From a bacterium (GTDB taxonomy: Bacteria; Auribacterota; Auribacteria; Auribacterales; Auribacteraceae), in NCBI GenBank assembly GCA_018435605.1, contig JAHDNF010000019.1:1-64000 (forward strand): DNA of 64,000 nt, given 5' to 3'. The notes under the pieces were generated by a model. That model was not told the DNA's origin. It did no database searches and was given only the letters and a program-made list of their open reading frames with translations. Position numbers and translations under genes: made by a program. Numbering within the stretch: position 1 is the first letter of the stretch; the number at the start of each line of letters is the position of its first letter. This document shows positions 16,466-26,480 of the stretch, piece after piece.

Positions 16466-17527
16466 TTGTCTAAATATATTGTTGTTCTTACAAATGATAC
16501 CGACATCATAAAAAGACTATCGCAACTTATCGAAGAAAAATCTTCCTGCAAGCTCTTTGCCACACACAGCGTTGAAGACTCCCTGCGCGTAATGGCCACA
16601 CGGCGGTGTTGCGCCGCTATAATTGACAGCGATGTGTACCCGGATGAAACCGCAATAGAATTTCTCGAAAAAATGAAACTCGTTTGGTCGGATATGGTGC
16701 GTATCCTGCTTATCGGCAATATGACGGAATTCGACCTAGACGCCATTATCAACGCGGCTGAAGTGGACAGGGTTATCTTGAAAGACTGGAACCAGTCGCA
16801 AATCAAGGAAGTCTTGCACGAAGCGTTTGCAAAAAACGATATGCGAAACAACCTTAAAAAAATGAGCCATATCGTTCAGATACAAAACGAAGAACTTGCG
16901 TCGTTAAACAAAGTCCTTAAAGAAAAAATTCTTCTGCAAACCGATGAGGTGATGAAAATCAACTCGCAGTTGTCCTTATCGCTACTTGCGTCTGTACAGG
17001 CGCTTACTCATGCTGTGGAAGCCAAGGACATTCTCACTCGCGGTCATTCGGACAGGGTAGCCGGTTTTTGCTTGGATATAGCCGGACAGATGAGACTGCC
17101 CAGCGAACAAATTGAAGGAATATACATGGCCGCCAAACTGCACGATATCGGAAAAATCGGTATCAGCGAACAGATTCTACTCAAACCTGCGCCTTTGACC
17201 AGAGAAGAAGAGGAAATAGTTCGCGAACACTGTATTATCGGATACAAAATCGTAGAACCGATCCCGTTCAACTGCAATATCGCACGGATTATCTTGCAAC
17301 ACCATGAATGGTTCGACGGCAACGGGTATCCATACGGACTAAAAGGCGATCAGATTTCACTAGGCGCGCGAATACTGCATGTGGCCGACGCCTACGACGC
17401 TATGATCTGTGACCGTCCATACAGAAAGTCATTGCCGAGGGCGCAGGCGGTAGACCAGCTACAGGCAGGCGCAGGCAAACAGTTCGATCCTGAAGTCATA
17501 TCCGTATTTTGCGCGTTCGTATCTTGA
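16466..17527 (+). CDS. Response regulator with HD-GYP phosphodiesterase domain
   Basis: A 353-residue protein with an N-terminal receiver-like domain (about 1-120, with D at IIDSDVYP), a short coiled coil and an HD-GYP domain. The HD pair lies in AAKLHDIGKIG near residue 226 and the second motif is HHEWFDGNGYP near 279-289. HD-GYP enzymes degrade cyclic di-GMP or related dinucleotides. The start is a TTG with GGGGATGGG just upstream; the only nearby ATG is out of frame. It could lower c-di-GMP in response to phosphorylation. PilZ, the matching receptor domain, occurs in the 45.4-47.3 kb gene. Confidence 0.88.
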   Translation: MSKYIVVLTNDTDIIKRLSQLIEEKSSCKLFATHSVEDSLRVMATRRCCAAIIDSDVYPDETAIEFLEKMKLVWSDMVRILLIGNMTEFDLDAIINAAEVDRVILKDWNQSQIKEVLHEAFAKNDMRNNLKKMSHIVQIQNEELASLNKVLKEKILLQTDEVMKINSQLSLSLLASVQALTHAVEAKDILTRGHSDRVAGFCLDIAGQMRLPSEQIEGIYMAAKLHDIGKIGISEQILLKPAPLTREEEEIVREHCIIGYKIVEPIPFNCNIARIILQHHEWFDGNGYPYGLKGDQISLGARILHVADAYDAMICDRPYRKSLPRAQAVDQLQAGAGKQFDPEVISVFCAFVS

Positions 17528-17569
17528 GTAGATTAATCCCGCCATGAATTGATGTTTGTCAGCGGATTC

Positions 17570-18346
17570 TTAACTGCGCTTCAATATGCATTTCAGCGCG
17601 AGTCCGGAAACCAGAAGAATCACCGTAGCCGGTTCAGGGATAGGCGCAGGATCAGGCGGGTCGGGCTGGTTTAGCAATGAGCCGTCTATGGTGACATAGT
17701 CTAACCTCTGAGTGCCGAAAAAACCCTGTGGAGACCCTGCAATAGCTTTAAAAGCAAAGTGTATGTAAATGTCGGAAAGAGGGTTGGTATTTTCAAAGGT
17801 ACTGTACAGAACACCGCCCCAGTAAACATTCACAATGCTGTTTTCTCTTGTTATCATAACTTCCACATCGCCCGAAAAAGGAAATGTGCGGTTGCCTATG
17901 TAGTTCGACGCTTCGCCGGTCGGGTATACTTCCAATTGTCCTTTTTCGTTTGTCCACACATCCCGATAACCCACCCGCGCCACGTTGCCCAGCGAAAAAT
18001 AGAATACATCGCTTGCGGCAAGAGAGTTGGCTTGGTTCCATATAAAACGCGCGGTAAACAGAAAATCGGTTACCGGTTCGAATGTCCGAGTCAGCCTGAC
18101 TACAGTATGATCAAGTTGGGTGTCTGTCGAATATGTTTTAGCATAAAGATTTGTAACGGTTATGTAGCCGTTGTTGACAGTGTAATCCCAGTACGGAGAT
18201 TTTATATTGCCCATATAATTTATATTCCATTGCGGATCTATAGCTGTGCCGCTGAAATCGTCTTGAAGCACTACTGTGGATGCGTAAGCCGAAAAAGCAG
18301 TCATAAGCATACAAACAACCATAAACCGCAAAGTTATATATTTCAA
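17570..18346 (-). CDS. PEP-CTERM sorting-domain protein
   Basis: A 258-residue exported protein. The TTG at 18346 is chosen because AAGGAG sits about ten bases upstream and it begins the signal peptide (MKYITLRFMVVCMLMTAFSA); an ATG at 18376 lies further out, upstream of that ribosome site. The body resembles a concanavalin-like beta-sandwich (VVLQDDFSGTAIDPQWNINY). The end is a PEP-CTERM signal: PIPEPATVILLVSGLAL, then a basic tail. Such proteins are processed by an exosortase and reach the surface or extracellular matrix. No exosortase gene is in this window. It is divergent from the next kinase gene. Confidence 0.85.
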   Translation of the reverse strand: MKYITLRFMVVCMLMTAFSAYASTVVLQDDFSGTAIDPQWNINYMGNIKSPYWDYTVNNGYITVTNLYAKTYSTDTQLDHTVVRLTRTFEPVTDFLFTARFIWNQANSLAASDVFYFSLGNVARVGYRDVWTNEKGQLEVYPTGEASNYIGNRTFPFSGDVEVMITRENSIVNVYWGGVLYSTFENTNPLSDIYIHFAFKAIAGSPQGFFGTQRLDYVTIDGSLLNQPDPPDPAPIPEPATVILLVSGLALKCILKRS

Positions 18347-18649
18347 AACAATTATTCTCCTTTTCGCACGACACAATCAAACTGTATATCGCAATTTGCT
18401 CGTCCGGCTATATAATAGCATACCATATAATATCCAAAAAATCAAACTTTTGAGTGTTTTTTTACCGGTTTTACAAAACACATAAAACTAAGCGCGTAAA
18501 AATAGCAATTCTTTGTCAAGAATTTTACCGGATTTGCCGATTAATTTAAGTGGTTTTAATAACGTATAGTTATGTAATAAAAACCATCCGCGTTACTAAT
18601 ACGCCGGCGATTAACCGTGTCCGACGTGGTTTGTATGCGTGAAAGGAAG

Positions 18650-21028
18650 ATGATGAATATATGCAAAGTCAATATCAGAGTGCGAATATTCGTACTGATA
18701 TTCGTACTGGTTACAGCCGCGATTATGGCTATCTCATACCTGTTGTTATCGGAGCTGGAAAGCCGTATGTATACGGAGTTTCGCGAACGCGGGTCGGTGA
18801 TAGTCAAATATTTCGCGCTCAATTCTGTTGACGGTATTGTATCGCGTGATCACGAGATGCTGACCAGATCAATCCAAAAATTGTTCGGACTGGAAGACGT
18901 GATATACGCCGCCATATTCGATCAGAATAACGAATCCATAGTAAGCGTTCCGACAGCGCAGATCAAACATAATCTTCAGACCGGCAAATCCGGACAAATA
19001 ACAACCGTACAGATAAAAGAAGTAAAAACCGGCGCAAACAAAACCTTTGAAGTGCTCGATTTCTTATGCCCTGTATTTGACGGGACAGGTAAATACATCG
19101 GTTCCGTTCAGGCAGGCTTGAGCGTAGAGCGGATATATGTGGATATCAACGAAACCGTTATACGAACAAGTATAATCTTATCGATATTCTGGGTAATAGG
19201 CATGATAATGTCGTTCATAATAGCCAACAACATAGCTCAACCTATCAAAAAACTTACCGCCATATCAAAAAGCATAGCGGACGGCAACCTCGATATGGAA
19301 GTGCCGGTTCACCGCACGGACGAAATAGGGTCGCTTGCCCAAAGCCTGACCGAGCTACGCGACTCAATACGCAATAAGATACAAAAATTGGAGGAAGAAG
19401 CGGTTTCACGCGAGAAATTGCTAAAAGCGCTCGATAAGAAAAATGAACTGCTGGCCATAAGCAGAGAAAACCTTGAACATAAAGTACAGGAACGAACACG
19501 CGAACTTCAGGAAAGCGAAGAAAAATTCAGAAAATATTTCGAGCTTGGCGTAGTGGGTATGGCCGCCATCACTCCCGATAAGAAATTCACCTACTTCAAT
19601 GACCGGATTTGCGAGATGTTCGGCTACTCCCGCGACGTGCTGATACACATGTATTGGGATGAACTGTGTTATAAAGAAGATTCCGAAAACGCGAACGAAC
19701 AATTTTCACGGATGCTGGCAGGCGAGTTTGACGGATATTCACTGGATACGAGGTACGTCAGAAAAGACGGTCAAACCATATATACCAGCGTATCGCTAAA
19801 ATGTATGCGTAACGAATACGGGGCGGTTAAACTGATTTTTGCTATCATCCAAGATATTACAGACCGCAAAAAGATGGAAGAAGAACTCATAAAAACACGC
19901 AAACTTGAATCGGTCGGAATACTCGCCGGCGGTATCGCCCACGATTTCAATAACCTGCTTACCGCTATAATCGGAAATATCAGCCTGATTAAACTGGATA
20001 TGCCGGCCGCGGACAAAAAATACAAGTTTCTCGAAAGCGCAGAAAGAGCGTCCATGCAGGCTAAAGAATTGTCACACCGGTTACTGACGTTTTCAAAAGG
20101 CGGTGCGCCGGTCAAGAAAACCCTGTCCATCGGCGATTTGGTTAAGGAATCCACATTGTTTACGCTCAAAGGTTCGAATATCAAATGTGAATTTAATATA
20201 CCGGACAATCTGTTTCCTGTACATGTTGACGAAGGACAGTTCAATCAGGTTATAAGCAATTTGGTTATAAACGCCCAACAGGCTATGCCCTGCGGAGGAA
20301 GCATTAAGGTTACCTGCGAAAATTTTGTTATCAATGCCGATGACTCATACCCTGTCAAACCGGGAAAATATGTTTCTATTTCCATACAGGACCAAGGCGT
20401 GGGCATACCCGAAGAATATATAGAAAAAATTTTCGACCCGTATTTCACCACAAAAGAAAAAACCGCACAGCGCGGAACAGGACTCGGTTTATCCACCTGT
20501 TACTCAATCATAACCAAACACAACGGATGTATTACCGTTAATTCCAAACCCGCAGAAGGATCGACATTCCACATTTTTCTGCCTGCCGCAGATCAGATTA
20601 CCGGACCGGTACATACCGTTGTCAAACGTGAAACGAAAGCTATACGCGGTTCAGGACGCATCCTTGTAATGGACGACGAAGAGCTGGTTCGCAAAAGCGT
20701 CGGCAGTATGCTTCATTATATGGGATACTCCGTTGAGTTTGCCAAAGACGGATCTCAGGCAATCAGAATGTATCAGCGGGCGGTAAACTCAAATAAACCT
20801 TACGACGCGGTTATACTCGATCTGACTGTTCCCGGCGGTATGGGCGGCAAAGAAACAATAGTACGCCTGCGCGAGCAGTTCGACAACGTCAAGGCAGTAG
20901 TATCCAGCGGATACAGCAACGACCCCATTCTTGCCCATTACAAAGATTACGGGTTTGATAACGTAATCGGCAAACCTTATAACGCCAACGAAATAAGCGC
21001 TGTTATACATAGTATTATGGAATCATAA
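18650..21028 (+). CDS. Hybrid sensor histidine kinase (sensor-HAMP-PAS-HisKA-HATPase-REC)
   Basis: A 792-residue inner-membrane protein. Two helices (about 8-30 and 165-190) flank a periplasmic sensor, then HAMP (ANNIAQPIKKLTAISKSIAD), coiled coil, a PAS domain (KYFELGVVGMAAITPDKKFT), HisKA with GGIAHDFNNLLTAIIGN, a HATPase with DQGVGIPEEYIEKIFDPYFT and GTGLGLS, and a C-terminal receiver with D in VILDLTVPGG. The GGIAHDFNNLL H-box is typical of complex hybrid kinases. The ATG at 18650 follows GAAAGGA, and the GTG at 18617 is less likely. The signal sensed is unknown. It has no adjacent response regulator. Confidence 0.92.
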   Translation: MMNICKVNIRVRIFVLIFVLVTAAIMAISYLLLSELESRMYTEFRERGSVIVKYFALNSVDGIVSRDHEMLTRSIQKLFGLEDVIYAAIFDQNNESIVSVPTAQIKHNLQTGKSGQITTVQIKEVKTGANKTFEVLDFLCPVFDGTGKYIGSVQAGLSVERIYVDINETVIRTSIILSIFWVIGMIMSFIIANNIAQPIKKLTAISKSIADGNLDMEVPVHRTDEIGSLAQSLTELRDSIRNKIQKLEEEAVSREKLLKALDKKNELLAISRENLEHKVQERTRELQESEEKFRKYFELGVVGMAAITPDKKFTYFNDRICEMFGYSRDVLIHMYWDELCYKEDSENANEQFSRMLAGEFDGYSLDTRYVRKDGQTIYTSVSLKCMRNEYGAVKLIFAIIQDITDRKKMEEELIKTRKLESVGILAGGIAHDFNNLLTAIIGNISLIKLDMPAADKKYKFLESAERASMQAKELSHRLLTFSKGGAPVKKTLSIGDLVKESTLFTLKGSNIKCEFNIPDNLFPVHVDEGQFNQVISNLVINAQQAMPCGGSIKVTCENFVINADDSYPVKPGKYVSISIQDQGVGIPEEYIEKIFDPYFTTKEKTAQRGTGLGLSTCYSIITKHNGCITVNSKPAEGSTFHIFLPAADQITGPVHTVVKRETKAIRGSGRILVMDDEELVRKSVGSMLHYMGYSVEFAKDGSQAIRMYQRAVNSNKPYDAVILDLTVPGGMGGKETIVRLREQFDNVKAVVSSGYSNDPILAHYKDYGFDNVIGKPYNANEISAVIHSIMES

Positions 21029-21144
21029 CAGTGATATTTGTTTCCGGCCAATCGCCGTTTATTCCTGTCGCATCATAAAAACATTAAACGGAATCTGTTG
21101 GGCAAAATTAAATAATTCGTGGGATAACGTCATTATACGGAAAA

Positions 21145-21175
21145 GGGAAGGACGCGCCTTCCGGTGTGCCTTCCC
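21145..21175. other. Alternative hairpins between convergent genes
   Basis: GGGAAGG at 21145-21151 can pair either with CCTTCC (21157-21162) or with CCTTCCC (21169-21175). A separate TACTTAG/CTAAGTA hairpin is at 21190-21209. They lie between the convergent kinase and helicase genes and may stop transcription, but no T-tract follows. Confidence 0.35.
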
Positions 21176-21261
21176 AATTCAGGGGTTTATACTTAGAGGA
21201 GACTAAGTACATTATAATTGTCGTCATCAGTATAAAAAAGTTTAGGCGGATATGTTCATGA

Positions 21262-22950
21262 TTACTGCTGGAGAAAATTTTCGCCGTCAATTATCTCGTA
21301 GCTGTATCCCTGTTCGGTTAGGAATAACTGGCGTTTTGCGGAATATTTTTGGTCTACTGTTTCGCGTGTGATCACCGAATAAAAATGAGCGTGTTCTCCG
21401 TGTTTTTTCGGTCTAAGAATCCTGCCGAGCCGCTGGGCTTCTTCTTGCCGTGACCCGAAGGTTCCGGATACCTGAATAGCGACATTAGCATCCGGAAGGT
21501 CAATTGAAAAATTGGCGACTTTAGATACGATGAGTATCTTCAATCTGCCCTTTTTAAAATCGTCATACAGCTTTTGCCGTTCTTCATTTTTAGTACTGCC
21601 CGTAATGATAGGCGCGTTGATATGATCGGCTATCTCATGGAGTTGTGTTAAAAACTGGCCTATTACCAACACGTTGTCGTCTTTATGCTTTTCCAGCAGG
21701 TATTCTATCACCGGTATCTTCGCCGGATTTTCACACGCTATGCGGTACTGCACCCGTGACGACGATATGGCATGTTGCATGCGCATGTGGTCTTTAAGGT
21801 TGACTCGTATCTCATGGCAAACCGCTGTGGCAATCCAGCCGTCTTTTTCCAAGTCTTTCCACGGGATATCCTGTTTTTTCGGTCCGATTAGCGAAAATAC
21901 GTCGCTTTCCCTTCCGTCTTCCCTAACCAGCGTGGCAGTCAGCCCCAGCCGACGGGTACTCTGAATCGAAGCGGTGATACGGAAAACCGGAGCGGGCAGA
22001 AGATGCACTTCGTCATATATGATCAACCCCCACTTGAGCGAATTGAATAGTTTGAAATGAGGAAAACCGGCTGTTTTATCTTTTCTGTAAGTCAATATTT
22101 GATAAGTTGATACGGTTATAGGTTTGATTTCTTTTTTCTCGCCGCTGTATTCGCCGATATCCTCTTTTTTTACGGTGGTTTTGTCTAGAATCTCATCTAT
22201 CCACTGGCGAACCGCCACCACGTTGGTACAAAGTATCAGCGTCTGGGTCTTTATCTTTTCCATCGCCCCGATACCCACTATGGTTTTACCGGCGCCGCAA
22301 GGTAGCACGATAACACCCGACCCGCCGCGCACACTGCCGGACTGATAAAACGCTTCCACAGCCTCTATCTGGTAATGGCGCAACGAGAACGGCATGCCGC
22401 CTGCGGTTTCGTCGAGTATTTCTATGGGATACGGGTCGCCCTTCTGATATCCGGCAAGGTCTTCTACCGGGAATCCCATTTTTATCAACTGCTGTTTTAT
22501 TATGCCGCGGAACTCGGCTTTAACTACAAGGGTATTGGCGTCGACAATGCGGTCTACATAAGGTATAGTTGCTTTATAATGAATGATTTTCTCAATGATG
22601 AACGGATCGACCGAACTTAAATACAGCTCTTCAGGGTTGTCTGTTCGATCCAGTTTGATTTTGCCGAATCGAGCGGTATACTCCACAATATCGCGCTGGA
22701 CATTCTGCGGCACATCGTATTTGGAATACTCTATAAGATCGACAATGACCTGCTGGGCAGTCAACCCGCTTGCCGCGGCGTTCCACAGCGATAACGGAGT
22801 AATTCGGTAGGTGTGGATATGTTCAGGCGATTTTTCAAGTTCGGCAAACCGTATCAAACTGTTTCTCGCAAGTTCGTAGCGGGGGCTGTCAACTTCTACC
22901 AGCACCGATTTGTCGCCCTGTACAATCAATGGGTTGTCGTGTCGTATCAT
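21262..22950 (-). CDS. XPB/ERCC3-family DNA helicase
   Basis: A 562-residue superfamily 2 helicase. The N-terminal helicase-associated domain is followed by Walker A PCGAGKTIVGIGAM, the DEVH box LIIYDEVHLLPAP, the RED motif in GLTATLVREDG, and the C-terminal helicase half with GSTKNEERQKLYDDFKKGR and QEEAQRLGRILRPKKHG. Bacterial XPB helicases are 3'-5' DNA helicases linked to repair. Its start overlaps the stop of the upstream partner gene as ATGA. The same pairing, XPB plus a helicase-associated protein, is known in mycobacteria (Rv0861c/Rv0862c). The nuclease partner Bax1, typical of archaea, is not seen here. Confidence 0.92.
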   Translation of the reverse strand: MIRHDNPLIVQGDKSVLVEVDSPRYELARNSLIRFAELEKSPEHIHTYRITPLSLWNAAASGLTAQQVIVDLIEYSKYDVPQNVQRDIVEYTARFGKIKLDRTDNPEELYLSSVDPFIIEKIIHYKATIPYVDRIVDANTLVVKAEFRGIIKQQLIKMGFPVEDLAGYQKGDPYPIEILDETAGGMPFSLRHYQIEAVEAFYQSGSVRGGSGVIVLPCGAGKTIVGIGAMEKIKTQTLILCTNVVAVRQWIDEILDKTTVKKEDIGEYSGEKKEIKPITVSTYQILTYRKDKTAGFPHFKLFNSLKWGLIIYDEVHLLPAPVFRITASIQSTRRLGLTATLVREDGRESDVFSLIGPKKQDIPWKDLEKDGWIATAVCHEIRVNLKDHMRMQHAISSSRVQYRIACENPAKIPVIEYLLEKHKDDNVLVIGQFLTQLHEIADHINAPIITGSTKNEERQKLYDDFKKGRLKILIVSKVANFSIDLPDANVAIQVSGTFGSRQEEAQRLGRILRPKKHGEHAHFYSVITRETVDQKYSAKRQLFLTEQGYSYEIIDGENFLQQ

Positions 22951-24620
22951 GTCAAATCCGATATATCCGCTAATATTTTGACCGAGTTATAATCGAAAAC
23001 AACGGCGCTTCTTTCGCGGAATTTCCTTCCGCGGCGTAATTTTGCCATTCCCGGCGGCTGAGCCGGTTCGTCTTCCGGCCTTATAACATGTTCTATAGGC
23101 ATGAATCCTAGTGTTTTCAATAAACCTATGAGTTCCTCTAGGTCTGACTTTCTTACTATCAAATCGGTATCGGACAATGATCCTTTAACATAATCTTTCG
23201 TGCGCGGATGCACTTTTATGTGGTCTGCGATATGCTTGGTTTTACAACGGAGCAAAAAAACGTCCATAAAATATACCGCTCCGTATTCTTCGCACCACTC
23301 GCGCACCGAATAAATGACGTTCTGAGATACCGACCCTTTTGCGTTGCGCTCCAAAACAGCTACGATCTCGTCTCTCATCACCGAACACGCCATACCCCTG
23401 TATATGGAATCGCGCGATATATGAAACCTTAGGAGTTGCTCGCACTGTACCAGATCGGCAAACCGATACACCTGCCACAGCAGTTTCAGGTCGGCGTTGC
23501 GCGATATCATGAACTCGAAGTTGGGCTGAATTATTATATGGTTATCTATCTGATGTACGATTTCCGATTGTGAACCGCCGGACATCAGTGTTTTTCCGAA
23601 CGGGGTCGTACGCCACGCGCAAAACCGGTGTATATTCTCTGCGGCAAACGTAATTATCCCTGTCAGATATAACAGTAAAACCGGATAGCAGGAGAACGGA
23701 TGATCGCAAAACTCATCAAAAGAAACGTCGTTGTAACCGAACACCGTTCGCGTCAACGAGAACAATATACTAATGTCATACAGATTGCCCGCGGGGATAA
23801 GCGACAGCAAATGGACAAAATACTGAAAATTTAACGGCGTATGTTTTCCTTCCATTAAAAAATCGAAAAAAAGTTCGCGGCGTTTTCCGGCGCTTAGGTC
23901 GAGCCACTGATCCACCGCTCGAACCTGCACATGATGTTCTTTTGATATCAACGCCAGTTCCAGTAAATATCCGAAAATAGTGTTCGCGTATTTATCTACC
24001 GTCTTTTCGTCCACGGAATCCGGCGGCAGTCCCAGATAAGGCATAAGACGGTTGACCGCGCGTTTACCCAGTGTGTTGTCGGTATTGAGTCTTACGTCGT
24101 TTTTGATGGTATCCATCAATACCGCCAGAACGGACAGCTCAAATGACATGTGCTCGTGAAATTCCTGCGAAACAGCCTGCTCGTATCTGCCAGCCGTAGA
24201 CAAAAACTGTTCGCTAACAAAAGACATCAAGCATTTGCGCAGTTCGTCGGGTATGATATAGCGGTTGATATTATCCGGTTCGATCTGGGCAAGATACACC
24301 AGCCCGCTACCTAAGATGAAACGCAATGTTTCCTGCGCTTGTTCCCGATTGTCAGCAGTATTTTCCACTATAGAGTTAATCGCTTCCGCAGGAGCGTAAT
24401 CCGCAAGCAAAACCACTACGGTCAAAGCGGTTTTCTCAGATAAAGAATAGTTTGCTATACACTGTCCGGCAAACCCGTCAACGGTCAAAGCCGATACCAA
24501 CGCTTCACGCGCGGCATGGGACGAAAAAGGTATTAAAACCAGCCCGTATCGTTCGGTTATGTACTTAAGTTGTAAGGGATTGAGCTTTCTTATACAGTCA
24601 TTTAGATTCAGCATCTTCAC
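22947..24620 (-). CDS. Helicase-associated domain protein, partner of XPB
   Basis: A 557-residue protein of the XPB/Ssl2-like N-terminal (Helicase_C_3) type. It lacks Walker motifs. Recognisable points are the start LNDCIRKLNPLQLKYITERY, a central DNHIIIQPNFEFMISRNADL and the end HPRTKDYVKGSLSDTDLIVR. It is translationally coupled to the XPB gene by a four-base overlap, as the Rv0862c-like gene precedes ercc3 in actinobacteria. It probably forms a complex with XPB and modulates DNA binding; direct evidence for that is limited. Confidence 0.8.
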   Translation of the reverse strand: MKMLNLNDCIRKLNPLQLKYITERYGLVLIPFSSHAAREALVSALTVDGFAGQCIANYSLSEKTALTVVVLLADYAPAEAINSIVENTADNREQAQETLRFILGSGLVYLAQIEPDNINRYIIPDELRKCLMSFVSEQFLSTAGRYEQAVSQEFHEHMSFELSVLAVLMDTIKNDVRLNTDNTLGKRAVNRLMPYLGLPPDSVDEKTVDKYANTIFGYLLELALISKEHHVQVRAVDQWLDLSAGKRRELFFDFLMEGKHTPLNFQYFVHLLSLIPAGNLYDISILFSLTRTVFGYNDVSFDEFCDHPFSCYPVLLLYLTGIITFAAENIHRFCAWRTTPFGKTLMSGGSQSEIVHQIDNHIIIQPNFEFMISRNADLKLLWQVYRFADLVQCEQLLRFHISRDSIYRGMACSVMRDEIVAVLERNAKGSVSQNVIYSVREWCEEYGAVYFMDVFLLRCKTKHIADHIKVHPRTKDYVKGSLSDTDLIVRKSDLEELIGLLKTLGFMPIEHVIRPEDEPAQPPGMAKLRRGRKFRERSAVVFDYNSVKILADISDLT

Positions 24621-24789
24621 CGCATTCTATGGGTATATATTGAAACTGCCCTATTTTTAAAGAATTAGAAATTCTATCACAAAATACGATTTTTGAAAAG
24701 CTAAATTTCTCGCCTGCAATTTATCGTTTGTGTTTTGGCATAATTTCACGTACTATGTTGAGGATAACAAGAACAACCAGCGGGGATTC

Positions 24790-26442
24790 ATGAAGATAGC
24801 TCTCATCCCATTTAATCCTGTAGTAGGCGATATTTGCGGAAATATCCGGTCTATGCGAGACAGTCTGCGTTTTTGTATTGAACAGCAGACCGCGCTGGCG
24901 GTTTTTCCGGAACTGGCTATATGCGGTTATCCTCCGCGCGATCTGCTTGACAAACCGTCTTTTATTACAGATACGCAAATAGCGCTCAGACATCTGCTCG
25001 ATCTGAGCGAACAGATTGATATCATTGTCGGATTCGTTTACCGCGACGAGTCCAAATCAGGCAAGAATCTTTATAACGCCGCGGCGTTTCTGTCCGGCGG
25101 TAAAATAAACACAGTTGCCAGAAAGATGCTGTTACCGACCTACGACGTATTTGACGAAGACCGATATTTCCTGTCATCACCGGAAGTTACCGTTGTTCGT
25201 ATAAAAAATAAACGTTTCGGCATTACAATCTGTGAGGATTTATGGTTTCCTATTCAATCCAAATACACCGTCGATCCGGTAGGACTGATTGCCGCTAAAG
25301 GCGTTGACTACCTGATAAACATATCGGCATCACCGTTTGAAGAAGGCAAACTAAAGACAAGGCTCGGACTTATTAGCGACACCGCTAAGCGCTTCAACAT
25401 GCCCGTACTATACGTCAATCAGTCAGGAGCCAACGACGGAATTATCTTTGACGGCGGAGCGGTAGTAGCCGACGAAAACGGCGCGGTGTGCGCCATGTCG
25501 CCCCGATTTTCCCAAGAACCTTATTTCATCGATACGGAAAATTTTCCGGAATCTGTGCAACAATTGCTACCGGATAAAAATCAGGATTTGCAGGAAGCTC
25601 TTGCTATGGGTGTGCGTGATTATACCCGCAAAACCGGTTTTTCTAAGGTCGCGCTCGGTTTGAGCGGCGGTATAGATTCAGCTATTACAGCGGCTATAGC
25701 GGTCAAGGCGCTCGGCAGTGAAAACGTCATAGGCGTAAGCATGCCTTCGCGGTTCTCGTCGCCGGGTAGTATAGCGGACGCCAAGGAGCTGAGCGAATCG
25801 CTGGGCATAACCATGTACACCATACCTATAGAGCCGATGTTCGAGGCTTATTTGGCGCATCTGACGCCGTATTTTTTCAATAAAGAATTTAATATCGCCG
25901 AAGAAAATATTCAGGCGCGTATCCGCGGCAACATACTGATGGCGTTGTCCAACAAGCACGGGTGGCTCGTGTTAACCACAGGCAACAAATCCGAACTGGC
26001 CGTAGGATATTGCACCCTTTACGGCGATATGTGCGGCGGGCTTGCTGTAATAGGCGACGTATTCAAAACGCGAGTCTACGAACTGGCAAAACATATCAAC
26101 GCAAACGGGACTGTGATACCCGAATCCACCATAACCAAACCGCCGTCGGCGGAACTGCGCCACAACCAGACCGATCAGGATACATTGCCGGAATATTCCC
26201 TGCTGGACGCCATTTTGCGCGAATATATCGAGCATCAAAAAGGGGTTGAAGAAATTGTTAAAATAGGCTATGACAAAGAAACTGTTTTGCGTATAATACA
26301 GATGGTCGACCGCTCCGAATACAAACGGCGGCAGGCGGCTATCGCGCTTAAAATATCAGTTAAAGCCTTCGGAGAAGGGCGCCGGATTCCTGTAGTGCAG
26401 AACTATGTTCCGCTCGACCACTGTAAGATAGCGGACAACTGA
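24790..26442 (+). CDS. nadE: NAD+ synthetase, glutamine-hydrolysing
   Basis: A 550-residue two-domain enzyme that makes NAD+ from deamido-NAD+, ATP and glutamine. The N-terminal nitrilase-type glutaminase shows its Glu-Lys-Cys triad in FPELAICGYPPRD, ARKMLLPTYDVFDEDRYF and ITICEDLWF. The C-terminal synthetase has the PP-loop LGLSGGIDSAITAAIAV and LTTGNKSELAVGYCTLYGDM. The ATG at 24790 follows GCGGGGATT and begins MKIALIPFNPVVGD, as in homologues; an ATG at 24730 would add an unrelated extension. It is divergent from the XPB operon. Confidence 0.95.
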   Translation: MKIALIPFNPVVGDICGNIRSMRDSLRFCIEQQTALAVFPELAICGYPPRDLLDKPSFITDTQIALRHLLDLSEQIDIIVGFVYRDESKSGKNLYNAAAFLSGGKINTVARKMLLPTYDVFDEDRYFLSSPEVTVVRIKNKRFGITICEDLWFPIQSKYTVDPVGLIAAKGVDYLINISASPFEEGKLKTRLGLISDTAKRFNMPVLYVNQSGANDGIIFDGGAVVADENGAVCAMSPRFSQEPYFIDTENFPESVQQLLPDKNQDLQEALAMGVRDYTRKTGFSKVALGLSGGIDSAITAAIAVKALGSENVIGVSMPSRFSSPGSIADAKELSESLGITMYTIPIEPMFEAYLAHLTPYFFNKEFNIAEENIQARIRGNILMALSNKHGWLVLTTGNKSELAVGYCTLYGDMCGGLAVIGDVFKTRVYELAKHINANGTVIPESTITKPPSAELRHNQTDQDTLPEYSLLDAILREYIEHQKGVEEIVKIGYDKETVLRIIQMVDRSEYKRRQAAIALKISVKAFGEGRRIPVVQNYVPLDHCKIADN

Positions 26443-26480
26443 ATACAATCAACAATAAAAAAACGGCTTCATATAAAAAT

